Shown here one piece after another: positions 27,349 to 40,279 of a DNA stretch of 64,000 nt. Location of the stretch: positions 2,556,092 to 2,620,091 of the forward strand of contig NC_034424.1 of NCBI RefSeq assembly GCF_002078875.1. The letters run 5' to 3'. The notes beneath the pieces were generated by a model. That model was not told where the DNA came from. It did not search any database and was given only the letters and a program-made list of their open reading frames with translations. Within the stretch, counting starts at the first letter, position 1, and each line of letters starts with the position of its first letter. A program made the translations under genes and the position numbers. This stretch comes from Numida meleagris. Taxonomy: Eukaryota; Chordata; Aves; Galliformes; Numididae.

Positions 27349-27467
27349 CTGGTCAGAGAGTTCGGTTATCAGATCCCACTTTTTCTGGAAGCCCAAAGAG
27401 AGAAACAACCAGCGCACAACCCAAGTGGTCAAAAATGATGCCTCAAGGTGATGCAGGAGATTCTGTC
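27349..27467 (-). other. candidate minus-strand coding exon, unidentified
   Basis: Read on the minus strand, one frame is open from just after a stop near 27484 through the putative donor GACCAG|GTATGG (GT at 27348-27347). It ends in a natural-looking segment, FQKKWDLITELSDQ, preceded by a hydrophobic stretch with two Trp residues. A possible acceptor, AAATCAG, precedes 27467, giving a 119-nt exon, but its pyrimidine tract is poor. I do not recognise the protein. The orientation agrees with the minus-strand transcription suggested by base bias. It could easily be chance. Confidence 0.15.
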
Positions 27468-29617
27468 CTGATTTGATGTTGGGTGTTCAGCACACATTCT
27501 GCCCTTCAGGCAAGCCTGTCCAGCTGCCAGTGGCATTCGTGTCCAGCAGCAATCTCCAGCACCAGGCTTAAGGCTCAGGCAGTCCTATGCAACCTGGAAT
27601 GCAATCCATCAGGTCAGGGGGCAAAGTTAGGAAAACAAAGATAACTAAATAGTTTTATCAGTGCCTCACTACAGAGAAGATGTTTTCTGCTCAAGTACTT
27701 TGCATAAGAAAAGCTACATACCATTTGCCAACTATAACAAGAAACAAGCCCTGTGGATTTGAGAGCAGCCAGATGTTTATTGGTTGTCTCCTAGATAACC
27801 ACATACCCAAACTCTCATGCAAGTATTAGAGAATGACAGTTTTTGTTATTATCCTTGTCTCCTTGAAAAACCTTGGCCTTAAATGCATGATTACTCTTCT
27901 TTCAAGAGCCAGTTTGATGATTTCTTCAGGTTCTGATTTACTGCAGCACTGTTCAGCCCTGATGCTAAGAAGTATTCTAATAAAAAAACCCTCAGCAGTT
28001 TAGAAAACCTTGGCTAGGATGCGAGTCTAATAAGTCAGTTCTCCCAAACCACAACTGCATGCCTTGCTTTACAGTTATCATACCACATGATGCTACAGAA
28101 AGAAACAAGCACCTGAATGCCTCCTTAAAGTATAGGGGCTTTTGTTAACAGAGGTATCCCCAGGCAAACGACAGCAGCTTCCCTGGTAGGAATGACAGGC
28201 AGAAGGGACAACTGAGAGCAGTGCTGAGTCTCCTGCTGCTTGAGCTCCAGAAGGATGGTCCTGCACTGTCAGAGAACAGCCGTGAGCACCCAGACTGCCA
28301 CCTCCAAGCAGGCTGCTGGGGCCAGGTGTGATGCAGAGCTTCCAGCAGTCAGTGCAGACAAAAGCTGACCAGTCATGTCTGGCTTCACAGGCTGGAGAAA
28401 TCGTACTATTGAAAAGGAAGTGCTTTTTCTAGTGGTGGGGACAACCGACAGGTCCAATGGAATGAAAATTGTTGAGTCAAGACTAGACAGCTTCCACCAG
28501 AAGAGCATCTTCTTCCGAAGACCTGAAGGAACAGGAAGAACGTGTCTCTTACGGACCAGATAAATGAGGTTACTTAAGAGATGCTCCGTAAACATACACA
28601 GTGGTCACACATTAAAACAAAGCATTTAACAGCCCAGTGGAGCTAGCTCTGTTCTACAGAAAGGAATCACCCAGGGCAGCCAAGTACTATGAGCAGTTTA
28701 TGGTGTGACTGACTGGAGAGATGGGAGGGACAGACGTTTTTCCAGACTGCCAAAGAAATAAACCCCTGAGCCAGGCAGAGGAAAAGGAAAACAGTTTGTC
28801 TTTATTCTTCATCTCACTTTGAAAAGTTTTACTCATGAAAGGGTAAATCCCATCCTCTTCCCTAAGTCTGTCTCAGCATGTTCCTGCAGAATTAAATAGC
28901 GGGCCATGTAGGGGAAATTTGCACTTCAAGTGCCATGACTGCTTTCCTAGCTGTGAACTCAGAACTCCAGACAAAAAAAAAAAAGTCTCCAGTCACCCAT
29001 CATCTCTTCAGCTCACTTTTTCCAGCAAACATGCTGTCATTTGACTGGAACTGTATCTGAAAGCATATGTAACCCAAAGAAACATGAGAGCAGCTCATTC
29101 GGGGAAGTAGGAAAAAAAAAAACCACCCAAGCTTTTATTACAGGACACCTCTTAGCCTGGAAGGAAGAGAAGTGAGGTAGATCTAAAGCTGACATTGTGT
29201 TCTGGTGTAATTTAACATATAACCTGAAAGCTCCTTGGTATGTTTTTATTTATTACACCAAAGATCCTCTCACGGCTTCAGTTCATCCCAGACTATGCAA
29301 TACACTGAACTAAGGAATACATGTTCCTAATTCCTCATGAAGACAGCATAAAGTGCTGCAAACAGCATTAATGTGATCGGAAGTTTATAACCAGCAAGTC
29401 CAGCTCTCAGTGTGTACTTCACCTTCAGCCTGCTACTTTAAGGAATAAACGTTACAACCTCAAAAGAACCGCAATTCATCTGGTATTTTGCATTGAGCCA
29501 TCTCCTCACATCTCAAAACTCTTCAAGACAAGGACTGTCTATTGCTAGGCATGCCAGTTCATATGTCGTGCTTTGAGCTTGACCCCATCTCTAAGGAATC
29601 ACCCTCATGGCACATCA

Positions 29618-29671
29618 TGTGTTGGGGTTTAACCCAGCAGGCAGCTCAGCACCACGCAGCCACTCACTCAC
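29618..29671 (+). mobile_element. short fragment resembling the start of an avian ERV LTR
   Basis: The stretch starts with TG and contains GTTTAACCCAGCAGGCAG, followed by the AGCACCACGCAGCC and CACTCACTCAC motifs. I recognise this as the 5' start of a common avian endogenous retrovirus LTR family. The similarity stops abruptly after about 54 bp and I find no matching LTR end or internal retroviral sequence downstream. It would be a truncated solo-LTR remnant with no coding capacity. The family assignment is from memory. Confidence 0.5.
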
Positions 29672-32600
29672 ATATCCAGAACTTCTTGCAAAGCAAAGAT
29701 GACACACTTCTGGAAGTAGACAGAGCTAAAAGATTGGCTGTAGCTGTATCACCCAGTCAAACTTCTTCCTAGTGCAGCTTGGAGGATCAGGATAAGGGCA
29801 CAGGAGAACAGTGTGAATGGAGAGAGAGAGGCAGCTGACTGGGCAAGGCCTCCATCACAGTCAAGCAACGCTGTTGCGCCAGCCACGAAAATCATTCCTT
29901 TCAGGACTAACATTTATTTACAAAATTCTATAAATTTAACTTCAGGAAGTTTCACTTCCATTTTTACCTCTTACATGTTTCTTGGTTTTATTTTTAACTC
30001 TTGCATATCCCTTCCCTCCCACCTTCTGTTTGCTTTCCCTCCTGCTTCCCACATTTTCTTCTCCACTGGTAAAATAAACAAGAACGAGCAGGGCAGCTCA
30101 CTGGTTTGCCAAGTTCTTCCAGCAGTCAAGCTTCATGGAGGCAGAAAATGACAAAAGCTTTCAAAATCCTTAAAGAAGTTCTTTCCCAAGCCCAGAATCA
30201 TGTGCCCTTATGGCAGGACAACAAGAGGCACGCAGCAGGCACTTGGCTCAGCAGCCCACGCAACTGCCTCTGCACCCAAGGAAGCAATGCCATTTTCCCC
30301 TCCACATACACGAAGTCTGCTAGGAAGCAGAACTGAGCCAGACTGCAGAAATGGAAGGAATTGGGCCTTGGAGAAGGTGACTAGTAGTAGGGTTACACTG
30401 AAGGAAATGAAGAAGCATGAGCTGCTTTTCTGACGTGCTCCAAAAGCAGGAGCTACGTGCAGCCCCTGTTCCTCAGGACGGGCTGTACTGTGCTCTTCTC
30501 CACACCGCCTGGTGTGTTATGCCCAAGGTTGCACAAGTATCCTGGAGACCTCAAGTGCATTACTGGAGGGAGGAAGGGGGAGGGCAAGATGACTTATGAA
30601 TAGAGCTATTCACCACATCCCACGGTGGGCATTCTTTTCAGCTTCAGACAGCCACCAGGCTGTCCAGCCCTAACCACAGATGGAGGCTCTGCCAAAAGAG
30701 ATGCTGAGGAAGGGGAAAAACCTCCTGACTGATTTGTATTTGATCAAAGTAGAGTACTGCCAAGACTTGCACCATATAGGGCCATACGATGCCTCTTCAT
30801 TTCGAATAGATTTTGCTGATGATAACTAGATCCGGACTATTTTTTGCCCTGTTCAAAAAGTAAAGCAGCCCTCGCCAACCAGAAGCACTTGTAGATAAAT
30901 GCCAAAATATGTGGCCAGTTTTGTTTTTCTTTCAGGAAGTAGTACTCCAGTCTTAAGAGCCAAAGCCAAGCAAGGTAGAACACTGAAGTCAGGTGGCTTA
31001 AAGTTTAAAGGGCAAATAAACCCAGAAGTATTTCTTAAAAGCCCGAGATGTTTATCAAAAACACTTCCATTGCAAAGTATTTTTATTTTAGTATCAAACC
31101 ATAAGTAAATGATTTGTACAACTCTAATGAACACTTCAAAGAATCCAGAGCCACAAAAGCTCTTGCTCATACACCCAGCTCCTTCATACCTGAGCAACAC
31201 TCCTAAAAGACATCATTTTCTTCTGAATGGATCTCTGTTCTCTCCAGAAATTCTGTACCTGTCACAAATCAGATGCTTTCAGATATCCAGGACCTGAACA
31301 TCTGCTGCTTGTGCCACGCTAACAACTTGCACTAATAGGGATCTTAAGCTGAGAAAATAGAGGCATGTGCTACTGGTCCTAATAAAATGCAATCAGGAGT
31401 CAGCAATGCAGATTCTGAAGGAACTGGCAAGGAGCTACAGGGCTGGAAGACACACAGTCCACATACCAGAGCAGGGATTTTATAACACAGGCTTCAGGTA
31501 GAAAACAAAATAGAGAATATCATACTTCTGTTAGGAGAAAGACTCTAGAAGGTTTATCAGTGAGGATGCTGCGGAATAGAAGATTACCATCCAAGCAGAC
31601 ACCATATCCTCACACCAGAGGCTTGTCTGGTGTGAATCAGCATCCAGTGCAGAAGCTAAAGGCTTTTCTGCAACTGAGATCTCGGGAGCTTGACTGTGCT
31701 GAGATGATGCCTCTGCTTCTGTGCTCCAGGGCAGGCAGCTTTAATTAGCACAGCCCAGATGTACTCTGGGCCTCTAATTAGAAGGTTCATGACCCAGAAC
31801 ACACAAACAGCTTTAACAAAGTACTAATTCCAGTTCAAAAGGCAAGTTCTTTAATGAATTTACACAAGGCTTAAGGCTAGAATTACCATCCAAATACTGT
31901 TAGTCTTAAAAAGGAGGAAGTAAAGAAGGGAAGGGATAGAAGTCTGGATAAATATAGCCCTGCCATATCCCCATCCTGCTAGCACCAGGGATGTGCATTA
32001 CCTGGTCTTGTGGATGGAACAGCAAGGTAAAATGGAGATGCAATGCAGAACTGCTACAAAAACCTGTTGCAACTTCATGACAAGTTTCACACTGCATTAC
32101 GTTAGGCAGATCACAGTCTTCAAAAACAAGAATAAGACTTGGGAAAAATTTAAGATGAACAGTCAGCTGGGGAAATACTTTCACTGGGCCTTCAGCTGCC
32201 TGTCAGAAACACAGCAATTTGCAAGCGATGCTCATAGAGGAAGAGCCCGAGACAGCAGACCTTACCAAGCTCATTAGCTTGCATTCCATCCTGCAACCCT
32301 GTTTACTGTCAGGGCCAGATGAGCAGAGACATCTAGCCGGGAGGCAGCAGGGTCAACAGCAGCTTAGCACTGATGGGAAAAGAGTAGAAACACAGGGGAG
32401 AACATCAATCTCTCTTCCCTGCTGTGCCACTGACCTGCCAATGATATAAAGACAAATATTTATCTTGCTCTCAGTATATCAACCCCTATAAATACTTAAA
32501 TCCACTTAATGGAAGGGTGCTCCAGTAGCATTTTAAATAATATCCCAGGCAGCTGTTGGCCAGTGTGGCTGCATCTTCATCCTAAGCCAGCTTGCTGCCA

Positions 32601-33967
32601 GCCCTGCCATGCTCCAAATCAGCCCTGAGACAGAAGCCATGCAGCCTCAGCAGTGCAGTGCTAAGTCTGAAACAGAAAATCATGCCTCAAGCAGAGTTAG
32701 AGAGCCTTTACATACCAGGCAGAATAGGCAATATGCCTAGTGAAGATGATTAAAAGTAGGAACAATCTGTTGTCATGGGAGAAGTAAGACCACTGCAGGA
32801 AGAGTGAAGCGTTACAGAAAAGCAGACAATGTCAAACAACTCCTGGGTCTACCAAGTGCCTAACTTCAGCATCAGACTTCTTGCTATTTGAGCATGCCTG
32901 TCATCTCACAGGTAGATGGCAGTTTTAGAGCCTGTCTGTCCATAAAAATATTTCTTCCTAATACTGCCTAGGTCTGGTTGCCTTGTAAGGTAAAGGAAGC
33001 AGAATACAGAAGTGACACAGATTAATTGCACTATGAAGTTTCTGAATTGTTTGTATAGAAACTGTTTACAGGAATGGCGTGGGTAAACCAGTCCCTGAGA
33101 AAAGAGTTGGTGGTAAGGCTGCTTTCACAGAGCTTTGGCACAGGAAAAAAAACCCACACACAACAAAAACAAAACCACAACTCCACAACTTCTCTTCATA
33201 TATAGAATGAACTTCATTACCTAGTTCTCTCCAACAGAAGGAGAAAATAGGCTGCTGGTAAATGGATATCCTTTTCTTTCCTACTCCCACCATCTTCCTC
33301 CAAATCTACTCAATCTGCTCTTACCTTGCTTTACTAAGAGCCTTCCTGCTACTTTAAATTCCCAGTACACGTTCATCCATCTCACCTTCCTTTTCATCTC
33401 CCTGAAAGCCATGGCTTTGGGTCCACAATATATGTAATGATCTTCCGGCCAAGGCTGTTAATTAGTCCATCCAACAGAACTCTTCTGCCTCAGCATCTCA
33501 CATCTCATGTATTTGGCCTTTTTGCTACTAGACTTGCACCAAGCTTGACCTGACAAAGGCAACACAGGATTACTCACAGTTCCATTTGTGCTAATCACTT
33601 ACCTAGCCCCTATTAATGCAGGGCTTAAAAACTACAGTATTGAATGTACTGCAACTATTAAATGATCTTAACAGTTTTAACAGCAGAAAGCTGATGCAGG
33701 CAATAAGCTGCATACCCCAAACCCCACAGGAAATGCACACAAAGTAAGGATTCAGCATTAAATTACTCAAGTCCCACACTTTCCCCAATGTCACATGTTA
33801 TATTGAATCCTTGATGACTGCTCAGGTTTCTAAAAATGGCCACGTGCTCAAATTCATTAATATAAGAACCATAAAATGTTTCATCCTCTTCATTTTCTTA
33901 CACGGTGCTGAACAGCGTAAGAACTCCTGTCAATAAGGCACCGAGTATTTCTTAACAACAGCCTCAC

Positions 33968-34034
33968 CTTTGCCGGATCAAGCACTTGAGCAACACACAC
34001 AGGTTGCTCCCAGCACAGGCACCCACAGCCACAT
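33968..34034 (-). other. candidate minus-strand mini-exon, unidentified
   Basis: On the minus strand this 67-nt segment is preceded by CCGTTTTACAG and followed by a donor-like GGCAAAG|GTGAGG. Both junctions are close to vertebrate consensus. Two of the three frames are open, one giving a Cys/Leu-rich peptide and the other a hydrophobic one; the third has a stop. I do not recognise either peptide. The orientation fits minus-strand transcription inferred from base bias. Pairs like this arise often by chance in 64 kb. Confidence 0.15.
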
Positions 34035-37000
34035 CTGTAAAACGGACCCAGACAAGGACAGTTAACAATGGACACCACACAGTTTTAAACACTTGCACTC
34101 AATTACAAAAACCTGCAGGGGCCAGCAGCAAGCCATTCCCCACCCCTCCCCCAATTCATTATCACGCTGTGCATCTGATCAAAAAGCAAGCAACACGCCA
34201 TGGCCTGAAATAATGCATGAAGCTGGCTGACTGGAAAATTACATTTTCTAAAAAGCCAATGGAAGCACATGCCTTAGTGAGACTCACTGTTTGCAAGCCT
34301 ACATCTCCCAGGACTACTTTTTTTTTTTTTGAGAACAAAAGCAAATATAACGCTGGCAAGAAGCCCACACAGCTTGTATCTGTCCAAATCATCAGCTTTG
34401 TTTCGGATTTAGCTGTGATTTCGGCAGCTAGCTTCTCTACCATACCAAATGAGGCAGAATTGTTTTTAAAATGCTCTGAAAGAAGGGAAGCAAGAAACCA
34501 TTTAAAAGCAAGGGCAGCATGGTCAGATAAGGCTCCTGGGAGGTCTATGAGAAAAGAAAAAAGTGCTTGGTGCCTTCAGCACTCAGTTAAGAAAAGGGGA
34601 AAAGGAGCAGAGCTCGTCTCACAGAAGCCAGGGATTTTTCATTCTAGGAAAAAAAATGACAGCATTTTTCTTTGCATTCATCCTTAAAACTGTATAAGAC
34701 CTTTGATCAATAGCATCTCCTTGTTTTGTCGTCTTTAGCATCATCAAGCACTGCCTTCTCATAAACACTGCTTATTTCAGCAGAGGCATGCCAGCAAAAG
34801 GGATGGTACTGACATCTAACATAGCTGGTGCATTTAAGCACAAGAAGGTCATCAGCAGAAGAAGGTGAGAGTTACAGACAGATGCACTTGAATCTGCACC
34901 AAATCTCAGACCTCATTTTCGGTGAAAGGGTTCAAACTACCACCACTACCCAAAACATCTCCTGCCACCAGCCCCCACAAAGCACAGCTGAAGTGCCCTG
35001 CTCCCCGGGCCCACTGACTGCACCGCAGCTGGGAACCCCCCAGCCTGCTGCCAGAGCCACGTTATGACATTTGGGGGAAAGGGTGGGACAGATATCTGAA
35101 TAATATAGAGTGCTTTAGTAAATGAACAGGACAGGAAGCCCTTATGAAGAGACCTGCACAAATCACACCTGAACTAGCTGAGCAGGGCTGAAACCATTCT
35201 TCAGCCCAAGGATCCTTTCAGCCCATCCTGCCTTTGTACTACAGCAACAGCCTACCTGAAACAATATCATCGAGCCAGTTTAGAAGAAAAAACTGGCAAA
35301 AAAAATGTATTATGTTTATTTCGTCAGCACTGTAGAAGCAGCTTTTTTCCAAGCCTTATTTCTGTAGAAAAAATACAAAAGCAAAGTATGAGGGATTAAG
35401 TATCTGAGCAAAGATTGCATTGCTGACTGCCGAATGTAGACAGTGAAACTAACTCATATTTAAGGGCACAGTTTTGAAACTTCCAAATAAAAGATGAGAA
35501 CTTCCAGTAATAAAGTGGCCTGGCAAAGCAAAAACATTCTTGACAGATTAAAACTGCTTTAATCCACAATACCATTCGACCCTTAAATTAAGCATGGTTA
35601 ATTTACAACTTGAGGGAACTTCCAAAGGAATAAAAACATCAAGTTTGTTGTAAGAACTCGCCCCAAAGCTGGAAGAATTAAATGTTTAGAAGATCCCAGG
35701 GAAAAAGTTCTGCTATACCTCCTCCTAAAAATGATGCATGATCATTTAATAATTATATAACTAAAGAATTTCTGTTTGTCTCCAAACTTTAGTTAATGCT
35801 TCATCTAGTTCCATTTTAAGATCCAGCATGCAAAAACATAGAACCAGAAATGGATTTCTAAGGTACACTGGTTTTCACAATCCCCATAGAAAAAAAACAC
35901 AAAAAAAACCACCAATAAAGAAAGTCTTGGAGCTGACTTTAAATCCCTCTGCTCTCACTTTCCCCCCCCAGCGTATTCTTCAATTGCTTTCAGTCCCTTC
36001 TGTCTTCTATGAAGATCTACCCTTCCCTGAAATAATTCTGTTTTATTAAAAATGAAGCTCTGTTCTCACAGTTGGGACCTAGGTGCACCTTCCATGATAT
36101 CAAAGCCTCAGAGAATAGCACGGCTTCGAAAGAAATCAGAGTTGAACCTAACAGCACCACTTGCAATGAGGTTATCACTGTAGCAGCCTGCAAAAACATT
36201 GCATTCTCCAGAGAAGATGTCCATAGTCTGGTTCACCTTCTTAAACTGCAAAGGTACTTCTACATGCTGAAAACATTCAAAGTTTACCCAAGTAACAGGA
36301 GCCTTAAATACTTGTTTGTTTTCCTCCAATGAACTTGCCAAAGAAAAGCCCACGTTGCCACACTTTTTCAGACCAGAGGTTCATCCAGCTAGGGAGAAAA
36401 CAATACCAAGCTGTAAGCTGTGGATTACAGTGAAGCATCCTATGCAGGCAGTCAGGTTTTCACACAGCATCCTGTTTAAGGCTGTGGAATTGAAAAGAGA
36501 AGTCAGTGGGGAGGGCTGGACAGGTGAAAATAAAGCCTGCTGCCAACTTCCTACATACCCCAAGCCAGGGGCAAACAGAACGTCAGAGCTGTTGCACTGT
36601 AATCCAGCTGTAATAGCTTCTCCTTCCTACATATATTATAGCCACTCAATCTCCCTGCCCCAGCAGCGCTGGATTGTTGTGACTTCTGTTCAGTGAAACA
36701 GGCTGTTTAGAAGAGGATTCATCTTTGAAAACAGTTTTCTTTTTGTAGCCCTGTTTTTCACCTCACTCCTACAGCTTCTTAGAAACTGTTGAAGATGTAT
36801 GTTCCCATGATAGTTCTCCCCTCCTAAGCTACATTACCCTTAATATCAAGAGCTGCTGACTTAAAAGATCAGCCTTCTGTTCTCAAGGTTTTCTATCTAA
36901 AGCCAAAACAAGCGAAATTAAGCAGCTTCTTGTTCTCCCTTATAATTGATGTTTACTTGCTGTTCGTCAACACACATGAGTATTTCATTAAATCACTCAG

Positions 37001-39622
37001 AGCACCACAAAGCATTACTAATTCCAACTGACATGAGAAGTCATGCATTTCTTGTTTATACTAAGGCACACACGTCACTTATTTTCAGTTCTTTGGAAAA
37101 GCAAAAAGAATCAGAACAAGGACCATCAGATAAACAAATATTCCAGTAGCATAAATACTTCACTTCAACTGCTTCAATGTGTTTGATTGTGAGATAAGAG
37201 GCAGCTGCTACAGCCTTCCCCATCCCTCAGTGGGAACAGAAGATGTACCCTTCACAGCCTGGAGATGTTCCACTTGTCAGAGGACAGCTACCTGTTCATC
37301 CCTTCTCCTTGACCATGCACTACTGATCAAAAACCAGTTATGCCTTACTCAAACCCGAATCTTAAGTCTGTCTGAAAGGACTTCTGCTATCCACTCCCTG
37401 TAATAGCCATGTGATTTAGTCTATGCAAGCGATAGACAAGACCTCTGAACTCTGTCTCTTAGTTTTGACTAGCCAGTTTTCCAGTGCAGATCATTTTGCT
37501 TGAAGATGCACACACAGAATTTTTATTAAGGATGCATCAAGAAGGTGTGAACTAGCAGGGGCATTTGAGTCACACCAGCAGTGATGTACACTGACAAGTG
37601 AGAAACTAATTCCATAGTGCCAAGCCTGTCTTCAGTCTGTATATCAGCAATCTCGACAGGCTGCTCATCACTAATTCAAGAGAGCTGATCATAACATTAT
37701 TTTCCTTGGCAATGAAATTTTCCAGTAAACTTTGCTTATTTTTGCCAGATTTCAACAAAAGCAATTTACTCTAGGACTATACAATGTTTTCAAGTCAGAA
37801 AGGGGAAAAAATAATCATCTTTTTAGCTTCAGCTTGCATCAGTTCACTCAACTTTCCCTTGTTTTCAGCCCAAAGATGTACTTCAAACATACAATGCCAA
37901 GCATTTCCTGGAATTCCCTGGACTTGCAATTAAAATCACACCCTTTCTAAAGCATCCATTCATGGATCTCACAAAAACACACACCTGTGTCTTTGCTGCT
38001 TATAGCTCCCCATGTTGACAATCAAGGAATAGTGGGATTTGGAGACCTTGGAGTTTTTTTTCCTACAGTTGTTTCTCAAAGTAACAAATGGACGTGGAAT
38101 TTACCAACTGGAAACTTGAGGAACACAGTCAAGAAGTTAAATGCAAGTAGGCAAGCTATGGATTGCTTCCTGACCATTGGACAGCATCCATATTCCTCCT
38201 CGTTGGTGCTTGCTTCCAGACCAGCTGGACCAGTTGAGTACATACCACACACAATACTCCTACTTCAGAGTTAGAATCAAGCTCCTGAGGAATGGCTCAT
38301 GGCTGAGAAATGGTAATACCAGAACTTCTAAAAAAGAGATTTCCTGAATATGAAGTAACGAGTGACAAAATCTTGATCAAGATTGAACTAGAGAGGCCAA
38401 ATGCAGAAGGATACCTCACTTAAATCAGAATCAAGCTCTTCATTAACACTTAGAACAGCATATAGCTCAAACTCAGCACTTCATCTTGGGCCCATGCTTG
38501 CTTTTAGTGCAATATTTTACATCATTAAGCATTCCTAAGATCAGCTTCTATGGAAATATATTCCTTTGATGCAAGTACCTGGAGTATCTGAGGGACAGAT
38601 CCCAAACTGAGTTAATGACTTGGCTCCCTTCAGGCCATCAGACATTCACATTACCTCACTTTCTAGTGAGTACCTCCACATTTCAATACAAGAGATGCAG
38701 TCAGACTTAGCCCCAGGTCTGCCATAACCTGAATGACGCTACTTGTGCTCAGATTCAGGTGCTGCTGCTGAAGTACTTTGTAGAGACAGGTGGTCTCATT
38801 CCTAAAAAAAATATCTTGGCCGTGAAGAATTTAGGGAGGATTCTTCAGAAGCCTGAACCACATGGGAACACTTTAATCAGCTCAGACAGGCAATTATAGT
38901 TACAGGTGTCCTACGCTCATTTGACTTTGTCACCAGCAGCCATATCCTTTAGAAGCTGAAAGAACTTAGGTCATATCCTAAGAATATTATTAGTTCTCAT
39001 CCAATTCTATAACCACACCACCACCACCACCCTTGATTAAATTCAGCAGGGTGAGGAACAGATCTCTGGATATTCTTTCATTACAGCTAATCCCACGTTC
39101 CCTCCAGCAAGAAGCTGAGAATGAATTATTCGCTACAGCAAAGGAACACCGCTTCCTTATGCTACGTGCACTGGGGTCAGAGCATTGGGATGTTTAAATA
39201 GTCCTAACAATTCCTGAAAGCTGTAACAACAGCTAATGGATCTGCCAGACAGCTTCTTAAAAATACCATCAATGTAGTTAATGGAAACTCCAGCTCCTTT
39301 TGTCCCAGTTGATTCATACATATATTAAAAGTATCATTTCACTCATGGTAAGCATAAAAAACACGCTCTCCCCACATACATTTGATTTAGTGCCAGATCT
39401 CCAGTGCTATTTCTAGGGCAATAAATTAAGTATTGATCAAGTCATTTTTACATTACCTCCTAAGGAAGCGTGTGGGGGGAAAAAAAAAGGTGAGAAATAT
39501 GGAGTCTGGTACCCTAAGACAGAGTTGTTCTTTCTCTTGTTCAGGAAGAGCATATAAAACATTGACCGTTATTCTACTAGCTGTAGGATTATAAATATGT
39601 TGTTATTATGGTTGAGTACACT

Positions 39623-39647
39623 AATTTGTACAAAGCTTGTACAAATT
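39623..39647. repeat. perfect 11-bp inverted repeat, 3-nt loop
   Basis: AATTTGTACAA is followed by AGC and then by its exact reverse complement TTGTACAAATT. It could form a small hairpin or cruciform. No flanking genes or promoter elements suggest a role. Confidence 0.85.
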
Positions 39648-40261
39648 TTGTGTAAGCCTTCTCCTAAAATCTCAAATCAATTCCCTTGTTACTGAAGCAC
39701 AGGTACATTCCCTCTGTGCATTTCTGCCAGGCTGGGATGAGATGTGTTGAAGCACCAAAAGTGCATTTCTTTGTGGGGCTCACTTGAAGCGTGCTGCTAT
39801 ACAGCTGATGCAACAGAATGGAAAACTAGACTGCAAGAGTACAGCTGCCTTCTCATTTCACTCAGAAGAAATCTGTTTTAAAAGTTTTTCCAACCCTAGT
39901 CCTATAGGTAAATACGCAAAAAAAAAAATCAGAAGAAGCAGCACCTGAACACACCAGTGAACTGATACCAGCACAGCCTGCTCTAGCAGCCACAAGTCTC
40001 CACCATGCAGTAAGAAGCAAATTTAAATGAGAGAGAAATATCATTAAGTTTCTCCACAAAGATACCAATAAAAAGAACCTCAAGTTTCAAGCAGACACAT
40101 TACCAGCATACCTTGAGATCCTAACTGGGCTGCAATAGCAATCACGAAAACTTGCCATCCAAACTCCACCAGATTCTAAGATGCTTTCAGGGTCACACCT
40201 TTTCATTAAGTCACATTTTGACTCCAGATCCACAAAGAACATCCTCTCATTTCACTCCTCT

Positions 40262-40279
40262 CCCCTCCCCCCCCCACCC
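40262..40279 (-). other. G-quadruplex-forming motif on the minus strand
   Basis: The + strand reads CCCC T CCCCCCCCC A CCC. The minus strand therefore has runs of 3, 9 and 4 G separated by single bases, which satisfies the usual four-run G-quadruplex pattern when the G9 run is split in two. It sits in a longer pyrimidine-rich stretch starting near 40250. If the left region is transcribed from the minus strand, the G-rich strand would be the RNA-like strand. Confidence 0.6.

Larger units (their letters stand above)
20931..29617. other. unique non-coding DNA
   Basis: No gene is recognised. Open frames on both strands reach 120 codons (23086-23448, minus) without recognisable similarity. Minor elements are a 13-bp direct repeat 19 bp apart at 26361-26392, an A12 run at 28973-28984 and an A11 run at 29112-29122. 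One minus-strand candidate exon at 27349-27467 is listed separately. Confidence 0.55.

Noticed and set aside
32950..32975. TAATACTGCCTAGG resembling the start of a miR-200 family microRNA
   Set aside because: The match covers only the first bases, the rest differs, and the flanks do not form a microRNA-like hairpin by eye.
34217..34687. 156-codon plus-strand frame
   Set aside because: It runs through a T13 homopolymer (four consecutive Phe), has no domain-like pattern and no recognisable similarity. It is the length expected by chance occasionally in 64 kb.
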